Of a DNA stretch of 64,000 nt, positions 11,170 to 22,091 are shown piece by piece. This DNA is from Golubevia sp. BC0850 (lineage: Eukaryota > Basidiomycota > Exobasidiomycetes > Golubeviales > Golubeviaceae), in assembly GCA_012976225.1 (NCBI GenBank), contig JAAVVG010000016.1, positions 372,001 to 436,000 on the forward strand. The letters are read 5' to 3'. The notes beneath the pieces were generated by a model. That model worked only from the letters and a program-made list of their open reading frames with translations, did no database searches and was not told where the DNA came from. The stretch's first letter is position 1; each line of letters starts with the position of its first letter. Both the position numbers and the translations under genes were made by a program.

Positions 11170-11885
11170 AAAGAAGAAGGACTGTTCGGCAGCATTTTGA
11201 AAGGTGACACTCTCTGATTTTCGCTTTCTTTTCTCTTTCTCGTTTGTTCTCTCTATCTATCTTCAGAGTCAACCTTTGCTTTAAGACTTCTCAGCTACTC
11301 CTCAACCAATGATCAAGATAGGATCATACGGAGAGGACCATAATTTCATCAAGACCAAGTATATGTTCTTCTTTTCAATCTTCATGTTGTTTGGTCGCCT
11401 TGCTTCACTTTTTCTTTCCCTTTCATCAATTCTGTGTTAGTACTCGGGTCTCCCTCCACCAACTCTCAACAGATGCTTTAGACTTTCTCCTTTGTCGTTC
11501 TCTTATTTCCCTTTCAGCAACATCTGTACTATCACCTTTAGCCTAATCAAGCGTTTGAGTCACAAAGTCAAGCCATCTAGTGAAGAAGAAAAAGAGAAAA
11601 GGAATTCGTTGTCTGAAGACTGAAGACTTTTCTGAGGTTTGTCTCAGGTCTCAGCCAACATCTAAATCGCTGCACATCGATCTTTGTCGACAGTCGGACG
11701 AAAGCAAGAAATATCGAAATGAGTCTACATTGAGATCCAAATTAAGTTCAGAAAACAAGAATTAGAATAGATTAGAGAATATTAAGCTACAGAAAATCAA
11801 AAATAACGTTAGATTAGAGAGTCAGCGTATAAAAAACGGGAATTAAGCTAAATTAGAGAATGGTGATAGTCTGCCTTGATGCCAT
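11170..11885. other. Intergenic, A/T- and CT-rich, no gene seen
   Basis: Lies between the broken gene and the 3' end of the oxidoreductase gene. The part 11750-11870 is A-rich with repeated TTAGA words and probably includes the oxidoreductase 3' untranslated region. No supported feature. Confidence 0.5.
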
Positions 11886-13167
11886 CTATTGAGTCTGATC
11901 TGGATTAACTACAATCTTGACTCCAGAAACCCCAGCCCTTTGTAATTGCAAAGCTTCTTCCAATCCTTTCAAACCACCCTTGATGACCTGAACCTTGTTT
12001 GGAACAAGCTTTTCAACCTCCAACCATTTCTCCATAGAAGCCCATAGTGGTTCAGCTAGTGATTTGTTTGCATGACCGGAACCATAGATTGGAGAGATTT
12101 GAATAGATGGAGAAGATTTTTCACCCAAAGTTTTGGCTTTGTCTTGAGGGTAACCAGTGATTAAAACTTTGAGAGGATAATCTGGTTGAGTAGATTGTTT
12201 TGACCAAAATTCTTTCAAGATTTTAGCTGATAACACTTGAGTTGATTCATCCGAAATACTATCGAATACGGTTCTCAATGGTAAACCAGCAGTTGCTTCG
12301 ACGTAATCCTTGACTTGAGCCGTATGTCTGTCTAAAATAACTGTATTCTCTCCTCCGATTTTCTGTAGAAGTTCCCTGTGAGTTGGACTAGCAGAGGTTA
12401 CAATCTTTTCGAATCCGCTCAATCTAGCCAATTGAATACAAAATTGACCAACAGATGATCCGCCACTAAAAATCACTATCGATTGACCTTTACCAGCTTG
12501 ATCTCCACCGTTTGAGGCAGGTCCAAGGATGTTAGCTCCTGCTGCAGTATAGAGAGCTACTGCCGGCGTCATGATACCCAGAGGGATAGTAGAGGCTTCG
12601 TCGTTTGAGATGTTCGAAGGAATACGAGCTGCTAAACCTGCTGCGATGACCGCAAATTGCTGGAAGGTCGACTGATTTGAATCACCCATTTTCCCCTAAG
12701 ATACGCAAGGACAGAAAAGAAGAAGAAGGTTAGAAAACAGAGGAGACGTAAAAGCGAGAAGGTAAAGAACCAATTGATCTTCTCACCTGAAAGAAAACTC
12801 GATCTCCAGCCTTGAAATTGGTCACATTCTTTCCTACAGCAGCTACCACTCCTGCTGCATCAGATCCGAGTACAACAGGCCATTGTTGGATAAAACTTGA
12901 GAATGCTGGGATGTCTTTGATCTTCCAGTCAATCTTGGGTGAAATTAAGAGAAAGGAATTTTCATGGTGAGTCGCTGAACACATGCTTTCTTCGAAAGAC
13001 GCTCAAAAATTTGCCGCTCAACAAGCTCTACTTACTGGATTAATGGCTGCGGAGGTGATCTTGACCAAAAGCTGGTCGTCACTTGGAGCTGGGACCTTGA
13101 CTTCCTCGACAGAGATAGGTTGCTGTTGAGAGGCGAGAGCAGCTAGCTGAGTAGTTGGTATAGACAT
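11886..13167 (-). CDS. Zinc-independent medium-chain (MDR) oxidoreductase
   Basis: NAD(P)H-dependent quinone/enoyl reductase-like member of the medium-chain dehydrogenase superfamily. Three exons: 13167-13036, 12933-12787 and 12695-11886, closing at 362 residues, the usual size. Landmarks in order: a GroES-like part with AINPIDWKIKD and PVVLGSDAAGVV (residues about 40-75), AGDRVFFQGKMGD, and the nucleotide-binding turn SGGSSVGQFCIQLARLSG near residue 195. The structural zinc cysteines of alcohol dehydrogenases are absent, which places it with the fungal zinc-free, enoyl-reductase-like proteins. It stands alone between intergenic regions, and no biosynthetic cluster partner is visible. Substrate cannot be told from sequence. 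Confidence 0.88.
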
Positions 13168-15371
13168 GGTTGGAAGTTGAGTTATTGAGAAAGAGAATAA
13201 GATTGAGATTGAAAATGAGAATGAGATTGATGACTTGAAGAAAACTGGGAGAAAAGATCGTCTTCTTGTAATGGGTCAAGGGGTTAGCACTATGGCCGAA
13301 GAACTTGACAAAGAGTAGGCATCAGCATTTTATGCGGGCGGTCGATTGTTTAGAACTTAACTCGGCCTCAATTAATCTTACTCATATTGTTGCAAAGTCG
13401 GCCGGGTTAAGAGGATTGGAGTTGGAGTTGCGACATATACGATCGAGACGCGAAATCGTCGTTGAGGGCACTCATCAATATGATGGTGAGGGAGCCTTCG
13501 AACGCAAAGTTCGACTTTCTTCGACTTCTGATTTCAGGAAAACAGAAACGATCGCAGCAGCTGAGGTTCGCTGAGAAAATCTTGAGGAGACTGAAGAAGA
13601 TCTTTGAAGTTCTCCAATTCTTCTCAAGGTGAGAGCTTTAGTCTAGTTCGACACTTGAAGTACTCCAGCCTCAGAATCCGGAACTCTGATACTCTCTGGA
13701 CATGGATTAGATCGAAGCTCATTCATAGCACTCAAAATTCGAGATAGAAAACAGGCAAATTGTCAGGCGGAAAGAAACGAAGTGAGCGAACGACAACCTC
13801 AGAGAGGTGACTCGTGAAGCCAAAAAAACGTCGACAAACTGACGCTTCTCGTTCAATCAATAAATTGGGAGGTCTAACCATTCTTGAGAACAACAGGAAA
13901 AAGGGTCAGATTAGAAGGATAAAACCAACTACCCGATTGAACAGAAAAGAAGTATCATCGTCGTCGTAAAGAGTTCCAGTTCAAAATCCCTTCTTGAGTC
14001 TCCCAGCCATTTATCCATAGTTGAGTCGGAAGATATCATTGAGTACATAATAAAAACTTCCTTCTGGTCTTAATGTGAAGCACTGCAGATCGAAGAGAGT
14101 CCAAGGAGGAGGAAAACGGAGTATCAGAGGACAAAATCTGGAGGCTGAGATTGCTTCTTTCGCTAGAGATTCGGAGATGCTCACCTGACTGAACTCGAGT
14201 GCATTAGCACCTCCGTCGACCTATGAAGTGAAAGACAAACGTAAGAAACGAAAGGAAGAGTGAAACAAGAGGTCAGATGTATTCGATGACGGGTTGAAGC
14301 TTCTCTTACGCTTTGTCGCTCGAGATTTCAATTGCGACTTGATCGATTCTCTGAAACAGCTTTTGCAACGAAAGTCTGATTCGAGATAGAGATCAAGCCA
14401 CTCATAAAGTGACTATCTATAGACCAAGAAAAGTCGAGTGGAGAGACCTGATCTTTCAGAGGCGCTCTTCACCGAATAGCTCCCCTCTGTTTCATTCTTA
14501 TCCCCAATAAACTTTTCACTTAGTATTTGAAAATATTCTTTTGTGACTGACGTGAAGCATTCCAGTGACGAGTACGACGATGGAATACCATCTGAGCATC
14601 CAGATTGAGCATCTCTAGCTTTAACCTTGTTAAAGAATAGGAGGAAATCGAATTGGGAAAATTTGAAAAGATCAGAAGATGAAGAGAAGAGAGAGATTAG
14701 ACTCTGTTGAGAAAGGTTCAACAGAGGCAATCAGTTAAAAGTGGCGGTGGAGAGGAGCATGTCACCCCTTTTTTCTCTGGATTGTTACAATTTAACTTCT
14801 TTAAGACCTCAAAAGTCATGAAAAACTGTTCCTTGAATTCAAATTAAGGAAGAGATGGAAGTCGAGTGTTGAACAAAGGGGAACTCAAAACAAGTGGTAA
14901 GGGGTGAGAAAATCTGGATCTAGTCCAGATCTTACCTTTTGCAGGAGAACGAGACACTTTTAAAGTGAGTAAAGTACACTCAAGTCCATCTCCTTAGATG
15001 AAACGGGTTGACGAGCTTGGATAGTAGAACCAGGCAAAAAGATTGTAAGAGAAGGGGAAGCTCGTTGCTGTTGTGACACACTGGTGGCGGAAATTGAAGC
15101 GTCGCAGTAGCTTTTGAACTTTCAATTATCCCTAATCTTAGTCAGACATAGATTCAAAGTCACATCTTTGCAACCTTTGACTCTTTACTTTAATCCTACG
15201 ACTCATCCTACGAACTCTAGACTTTAATCTTTGACTCAAGACTCTTATTCGATTCTATATCCAATTCTATTCTTTTAGCTTTTCTCAAACCTTACATTAT
15301 TCTGTGATTGACTCGAGCCTTTACTCCTCATGTAAGTCTCGACCCAGCCCCGAAGTCTTGCTGTACTTATT
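13168..15371. other. 2.2 kb intergenic region without supported gene
   Basis: No open frame has domain-like content. The part 15160-15330 repeats short TTTGACTC/GACTC words (several TGACTC sites, as recognised by AP-1/Gcn4-type factors), but these may be chance in A/T-rich DNA. No RNA gene seen. Confidence 0.45.
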
Positions 15372-15554
15372 GCGAGTGAAACGAGCATACATTATATACC
15401 GACCATGACCTCAATTTAGCTCGAGAAAAACCACCAGAAATAAAGGGTTTGCACCTCGAATCAATTTGATCTAGCGTTTGTCCACTGAAGGGACTTTCAT
15501 CACGGTTCCGCTCCATCTCTCACTCGCACCCTCTCAGTATTTCTGCTTCTAGTT
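15372..15554 (+). repeat. Dispersed repeat, copy 1
   Basis: About 180 bases that reappear at 43315-43482 in the same orientation. Shared blocks include GCGAGTGAAACGAGCATA, ATATACCGACCAT, CCTCGAATCAATTTGAT, GTCCACTGAAGG, CACGGTTCC and CCATCTCTCACTCGCA. Identity in the shared blocks is high with small indels between them. It ends about 300 bases before the reductase ATG. No terminal inverted repeat or coding capacity was seen. Confidence 0.8.
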
Positions 15555-15855
15555 TAAGACGGCTCCCGCACCCTCTCACCAAGTATTCAAGAAACCTCGA
15601 ACTTCTCTCTCGATGTCGAAGTGCCAGATCAATCAAATTGAAAATCTTATCGATCGAGTTCCATGTATGTGCAGTGCCATTTTCGGATGATGGATGGCGA
15701 TAAGTAGTAGAGGAGAGGCCCTTTGGAAACGGGGCAATGCTTCCGAGAGACGTGCTTAAAAGGGAGACGCTTCCTTTCTGGTCGCTTCAAAATCAACCCT
15801 GCTTCTCTCTTCTCTCACAAATTCATCTCTCATCAACCCGAACTACACTCAGAAC

Positions 15856-17116
15856 ATGAACTCAACTTCAACAAAGATCGCTCCAGGCTCCACCATTCTC
15901 GTCACCGGCGCTGGAGGCTTTGTCGGTTCTGCAATTGTCAATCAACTTCTGGTTCAAGGTTTCAAAGTCAGAGCGACGACCAGAACAGTGTCAAAGCTCG
16001 ACCTACTCAAGAAGAAAGCAGATAAGGAGTTCGGAGCTGGACAGCTCGAGGTCGTAGAAGTCAAAGACTTGTCGGCCAAGGGCGCTCTAGACGATGCCTC
16101 GAAAGGTAAAGAAAGGGGAGATCTACCTCATCTCACTTGACCCCCACTAGCGCTGACTCTTTTCTGATCTAACTTCAAATGTCTCTGGAGCCATCAACGT
16201 CGCTTCCGACACCTCGTTTGGCACCGATCTGGACCAGGTCGTTCAGAGGGTTGTCTCCATGACCACGGAAGGTCTCAACTCTGCCAAAGCCGCTGGAACC
16301 GTCAGATCGTTTGTCTCAACCTCATCAAGAATCGCTTCGTTCAATCCAGACGGTTCTGCTCAAAAAGTCTCAGGCAAGGATTGGTTCGATGAAGCACCTT
16401 TTATGGTTGCAAAGGTTCCAGAGGAGGCAAAGCCGATGATGATTTACGCTGCCTCCAAGGTGGCTGGCGAGAAGGCTATCTGAAAATGGGTCCAGAAGGA
16501 GAAGGTGAGTTCAGAATCTGGGGTTATCAAAGAAGCGTGAGACAGATCCCAACTTACCCACGCGACTGATCTCACTTTCTGACTGTTTCTTCTACCTTTC
16601 ATGAAGCCTGCATTCAGAGGTGAGGGATTTTGTGAAGCTCATCTTATTTCCATCTTAATTTGCTAATGAAACCTCTCCCATGTCCCATCTTCAGTCAATG
16701 CTGTCCTTCCAGATTTCGTGTTCGGACGTATTCACAACCCCGCCCCGGGGAACTATTCTACCGGATCAGCCCTCCAAACGTTCGCAAATGGACAGCCAAG
16801 TTTCTTAGATGTCGTCTTTCACTCTCCCTGTTGGTTCGTGGATGTCGAAGATGTCGCTAAGCTTCACGTGGCGGCTCTTCTAGATGAATCCGTCAATGGT
16901 CAAAGAATTTGGGCCGCCGCAGCACCCTACAGTGCCTCTGATATTCAGGGCGTTCTCAAGGAAATCAAGCCTGACTATAAAGAAAGAGATGTCTCTGCGT
17001 TCCCTTCGCACGTAGATGTGGTCATCGATAATCAAGCTAGTATCGAACTTTTGAAGAAGCACTATGGATCCGGTTTCAATGATCTCAAGAGCACCCTCAG
17101 AGCAAATATTTTGTAG
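15856..17116 (+). pseudogene. NAD(P)-dependent short-chain reductase (Gre2/dihydroflavonol-reductase-like) with in-frame TGA
   Basis: Extended short-chain dehydrogenase that would reduce an aldehyde or ketone. Four exons: 15856-16105, 16191-16504, 16607-16619 and 16695-17116, summing in frame to 332 codons plus the stop. The Rossmann motif VTGAGGFVGSAIVNQLL is at residues 14-30; the catalytic YxxxK lies in IYAASKVAGEKA; FVSTSSRIAS supplies the Ser. Later blocks NAVLPDFVFG and WFVDVEDVAKLHV are typical. A TGA at 16481-16483 interrupts the catalytic helix where relatives usually carry Trp (EKA-L-W-K), and coding resumes at once with KWVQKEKPAF. Everything else is intact, so this is a recent nonsense mutation, a sequencing error or read-through. 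Exon 3 is only 13 bases. Confidence 0.85.
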
Positions 17117-19082
17117 ATTCACTAAGACTGGAGTGGATTGTAGGCGAGTCTATAATTTCTTGATGTCTCTGCAAACCTCAAGTCTTATCTTTGTCTTGTC
17201 TCTTCTCTCTCCCACTCTCTTCTCTCTGTTCTCTCCTCCTACTTAAGATACTATCTTTTGTATTTGCATCTGCCTTTGTCCATTTGGGAACTTTCTCATT
17301 TTCCGACTTGATATGGCCCTTTGTCACCATGCGTTTTGACTTCCAACCCTCGGCCTTTCACCCCCTAGCATTAACTGCGGGCGATCGAAGTTTTTAGCCT
17401 CTCTCAACAAAACCTAGCTCTCTCAACTTTGTTCCACTTCCGTCTGTCTCCCTTTCGAGACTGCTCCAGATTAAATGAAGCGAGAGCAGTCGATGTGTCG
17501 TCCCTTGACAAGCTGCTGAATCTAAGTCCCTAATCAGGTCCTGGAAGCAACGTTGAGGTGTTTCTGAACGGGAAGCTGAATAAGTTCTGGCGACAGACTA
17601 AGATCTGAAGCCGATCTTAGATAAGCGATTTGCCTTTCGTTTTTTCAAGACTTTGATCTGCTTTGGCTACTGGAAAAAGGAGGCAGCGGTCAGAAACAAG
17701 AGAAACGACAGCCACGAATTACTCTTCACAATCTCCATACGGAAATTGATAGAAATACATTGGACTTCGGAATGATGAGATGCCCCACCTCTTGAAGTAA
17801 GCGTCCTTCGATTCGGGCGCAGCTCTCTTGAGTATTGAATTGGCTCTCTACTGAACATTTGAGAGTAAAATTTGAATTCTAAAGAATCTAAGGAAGCCTC
17901 TCACTTGCGAGGGAACTCGACTATTTCCCCTTGATTGGTTTTGGAATGTGAGCTCAAGTATCGAAACATTTTCAGATATAGAGCTGTATTGCATTACTAC
18001 TATTTCTTAGTCTTTTTGAATTACAGGTAAGATCTCAAAGACCTGGTTCAAAGCCAGTTTTGCTCTGATCGACCCAGACCCTTCACCTCAGTCAATAGTC
18101 TTCCATTTCGCTCTCTGCTCCAAAGCTTCCGCTCAGAATGTTCAGAAGCACCTCGAATAAAGAACTCCTTAGCTTGAAGACTTAATTCCTCAAGCTTAAA
18201 GGTTGAATTATCTGCACTCCTGTTGACGTTTCTGTTCCTGGCCTCGTCTCGAGAAGCACAGTTTTGATCTCGTTCGGGTTGTACAGGATAGGGACCACAC
18301 AGATTTAGACATAACAATCCCTTTTGAAATTTTCAAATTCTAGCTGAAGCCACGCCTATTGAGGTTGACATTGTTCGCAGCTGCCCGAACTCAAATTTGT
18401 TAGAGAACTTTTTCGAGTTCTTCTTGATCGACTTCTCTCGCAGCTCTCGACCAACCTCGACTTCAAGATCAGGCTACTGTCTCTCCAAAAAGAAAATTGA
18501 AATCTTGAAGCTACAGTCACTACAGGAAGCAGGCATCCAAAGTGAGTCGATCAGCAAGAGCTACTCCGGTTTCTCACCCCTCATTTGAGGCTTTGACGAT
18601 GACGACCTCCCCAACCATCCCAGCCAGATACTCAAAGGAAAGGTGTTGAAATAGAGATTCATATACAATGTTCAGCAGTTACCTCTTTGAATTTTGAAAG
18701 CGGTAGACTGAGAGAAACTAAAATGGTGACGCTAGAAAAGAGAGAAAGGAAAAGAGAGAGGAGCACGGGCAAAGGCAAAATCCCAGAAATAGGGAAGGGG
18801 GTTGAGAGGGAGATGATTCGCATTCGAGGAAGAGTGAAGGGAAATGGCGTGAAGAGGGGGAAAAGTTGGTCCTTGACTGAGATAATCTTCGAGTTGGCAC
18901 AGAGGAGTGAGGCGAGTTTTGACTGCCTTGCGGATATAGAAGTAAGGTAAGAAAATTCTGAAGTAGAGTGCCTTATACCTAGTTGAGGAGCTATGATAAC
19001 ATCGAAGCGAGAAAGAATCAAACATCAGTAAGGAGCTCGAGAAGAGCCACCATCACCTCTGTCCACCTCCAAGCTCATCGCT
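17117..19082. other. Intergenic, about 2 kb
   Basis: CT-rich tracts follow the reductase stop (17180-17250). A short stretch at 18400-18500 reads LLSQLSTNLDFKIRLLSLQK in one frame and looks protein-like, but no gene can be built around it. A region near 17350-17400 weakly resembles part of the broken gene at 57626-59224. No RNA gene seen. Confidence 0.4.
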
Positions 19083-21165
19083 TCAAAGCACACTCACAGC
19101 TAACAGAACAACAGCGATGACGAATCCGACGACTAACATCAAACAAGCAGCTCTCTTTCCAGCCTTACGTTGATAATCACTTGCGGACACCAACTCTCGG
19201 TCTGCAGCTTGAGTGTTTGTTGCTATTGATGTGACGTTATATTCGATATTATCTGAGTACGGAAAGAAGGCAGATTGATCAGCAAAAGTTAGATTGACTG
19301 TCGGTTTGAATGATCTCGCACACAGAAAGGGCCTTCGGATGAGAGCTTCGTGCATTCCACCGGAGAGACGATAATGATTCGTCTTCCTCTAAAATAACTT
19401 AATTCTCCACAACAGAAGAGATCGAAAGGAAGAATCATCCACGTAGACTCACCGATCATTCCACCCTGTTCCTGAACAATCTGACCCAAATCTCTGAAGA
19501 TTTCATTCAATTCATGAATTCCGCCTTCAATTTCCCTGATCTCAGCTTCTCTTTCCGCAATCAAAGCTTCTTGAAATTCGAGTTCCGCCTGAGTTGGACC
19601 TTTTGAAACTTGAACCTGTTCTTGAACTTGTTGTTGCTGTTGATCTCCTTCTGGGAAAGCAGATGAATTCGGTCTTGAAGAGACATCTACTAAAGGGGTT
19701 GAGGATTGAGCCTCTAGATCACTGGAGAGAGTGACACGGCGAAGATTGAAGATCAGCTTCGTTTCTAACTTTCGACGCATCCCTTCACTCGGCTATCTCA
19801 ACATGCCTACATTAACTCACTCCTGATTTGCCTTTTTCCTTCCAAAACTCTTCCCAATTGAGCCTTTCCCTCCTTCTTCACTTGCAGCTTTATTCCTTAA
19901 TTTCCTCTCTCTTTCCTTCTCATCTACCAGTTTGTCTCTACTCTTCTCAGCTCCTTTCTTTTGAACTCTCTGAAATGACGACAAAGCAGATTCGAAGTCT
20001 CTTTGAAGTTTTGATGCCGCTAATTTCTCTCGTTGCTTGGTTTGTTGAGATGAATTGGAGGAAGATGAGGAAGTGACCAGATTGGAGATGGCTTTGATTT
20101 CTGTTGTTGAGGATTTGACGAGAGATCGCGTCACTTCGGTTAAGTCAGCTCTGTTAGAGAGGAGGGGAGTGAATAGGTGAGGATTGAAAATTGAGATAAG
20201 GGAGAGAACTTAAGAAACTTTAGGACGATGATCCGAACTCTTCTAGGGGGAGCGCTTTCTCCTCGGTGCTCCTCTCTCGCTCGTTTCACGAATTTCCAGC
20301 CTCAGAGAGTTTCCCGCCTCAGAAGGTTGGAGGATTAGGATTTTCTTGTTTCCTTTTGCTGTTTTATACTCAGCATAGTCCCTTCGTTCTTAAGTCGAAG
20401 CCTCTCTTTCCCCACCATCTGTCTCCATCCTGTCCTAGATCTCTTTCCTCCCTGAGAAAGGGACTCTGACTTGCTGCGGAATATCAGACCGATATCATAT
20501 ATCTCTGGCTCGTTGAATCCATCTAGCAGAGCGGACTTGCTGATTCTGAAACGGGACATGGAGAGGCTGTACGAGGTGATTGAAGACACCCGCTCTGCAC
20601 TTCTTCATGATCAATAGGACCTCCTTTTGCACGAGGCATGAGCTAGCAATATTTATCCTCATCTTTATGCATTACCTTCCCAGGGAAGAAACCTCTGCGA
20701 AGACGGGTTGGACCAATCTGACTGCCTCTCCTATCTTGCATCCTCTTTCCTCCTGTCTTGTTCCCACCTCATCTACACTTCCACTCCTCAAGCAAGCTTG
20801 CGTTGCTCTAATTCATCTGTGTCTACTCACAGCTGCTTGCTCCAATCGCCACTATCAGTCCCGCTTCCATTGCCATTGGCATTTCCATTCAATCCGATGA
20901 GCTTCTCTATTCCAGAAACGTTTGAATTGATCTTGAAGATTTGAATTGCCAATGAATCAGTTAACTTCTTGAATTCCTTTGATGATTCAGTTCCACTGTT
21001 ATCAATGTTATTGTTAGAGTTCTGATTGCTCTGTCGATTCTGATTCTGATTCTGATTGGATTGACGTGGAGCTGAAGGAGGAGCTTGATAAAGTGGCAGC
21101 CTGCCATCCGATCTTGGTTGTCGAGGAGAGGAATTTGAACCTCGTTCTAGATCGTTGAATGACAT
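19083..21165 (-). CDS. PEP12: Syntaxin-type SNARE of endosome/vacuole (Pep12-like)
   Basis: Qa-SNARE, a tail-anchored fusion protein of endosomal or vacuolar membranes. Four exons: 21165-20831, 20150-19821, 19721-19453 and 19252-19083, closing at 367 residues. An Asn/Gln-rich N-terminal tail precedes the Habc part (KEFKKLTDSLAIQIFKINSN, then LADLTEVTRSLVKSSTTEI). The SNARE helix runs through AEREAEIREIEGGIHELNEI, FRDLGQIVQEQGGMIDNIEY and NVTSIATNTQAADREL, with the zero-layer Gln in QEQG. A final hydrophobic segment (ACLMLVVGFVIAVVLLAVSV) is the membrane anchor. Intron 1 is about 680 bases, far longer than the roughly 100-base norm here. Assignment to Pep12 rather than another Qa-SNARE is likely but not certain. 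Confidence 0.88.
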
Positions 21166-22091
21166 TGAAGGGAGAAACTTATTGAGATAGTAGGATGTGA
21201 AGGAGAAGTGAAAGTTCAGTCAAGATCTCCAATTAAGCTCTGCCAAAATTTGGGCCGCCTAGGATCACCTCAGGATCACCTTGGACTGCCTTGGGGTCCG
21301 GAGGTGGCTACTGTACTGTACAAGTTTCGCCTGCCACGGCTACCTCCTCAGTACCTCCGACCGCCTTTTTTGCTCTGCTTTTGTTGGATCCGTTTCTACG
21401 GGCCTATATATTCAGAATCCCATAAAGTTCTTGAAACATTGTGTAATTGCTATAGAACCATTCAGAAGTGGATTTAGTATCTAAGTTACAAGTAACAATA
21501 GAGGAGAGAAGGGAGAGTGCGAGGCAGAGAAGAGTTGAGAAGAGTGTGAGAAGGGAAGGTGGTTGCGTGCTCTATCCGCTCCTCGACTTCTCGACCCCTC
21601 TTATTGGAAATCCACCCAAAATTTCAAGAACGTAAGTTTCTGAAAATCAAAAGAGAAAGTCGTGAAGCAAAGGTCTGAATTTCAAACAGAAGAGCCAAGC
21701 CAAGTCAGTGGTGAACCGGTGAAGGTAAAGTTCGTTCTCTCGTTGTCCCAGCTTTCTCGTTTACAAATCGTTTCGCTATCAAAGAAAGGGAGAAGGATGA
21801 TGTAGATTGCGGGCGAAAACTCTTTTGTAACAACAGGGATATACGACTGAGAGACAACAAGAATGGGCCTTTCGAGCTGGAGATAGGAAAAAAGAGATTT
21901 GGGTGGGACTAAGATGAAGGGGGGGAATTTGAATCGTAGAGAACAAAGCTGAACAGGAAATCAAAAAGAAAGTGAAGGAAAACAAAGGGTAAAATCAAAA
22001 GAGTGTGGTGCTAAAAGAGTGAGGGAAAGGAGAACCCAAGAACGGAAAGAGAAGAAACTTTGGAGAAAAATAGGGGGGCGAGGCTATGAAC
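21166..22091. other. Intergenic between syntaxin start and giant-gene 3' end
   Basis: A GC-richer patch at 21245-21375 holds short repeated words (GGATCACCT, GGTAC, CCTCAG) and imperfect inverted pairs around GGAGGTGGCTAC / GTAGCCGTGG. It differs from its surroundings but has no coding content I can support. The rest includes the presumed 3' untranslated region of the downstream gene. Confidence 0.4.

Noticed and set aside
15160-15330. Clustered TGACTC words as a regulatory array
   Set aside because: Short motif in A/T-rich DNA, spacing irregular; could be chance and the nearest start is over 500 bases away.
17330-17480. Possible relic of the gene at 57626-59224 (LALTAGDRSF versus LSLTAGYRSY)
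   Set aside because: Similarity covers about 30 bases only and is not convincing beyond them.
21245-21375. GC-rich patch with inverted words as a structured RNA
   Set aside because: Pairing is short and imperfect; no closing long stem.
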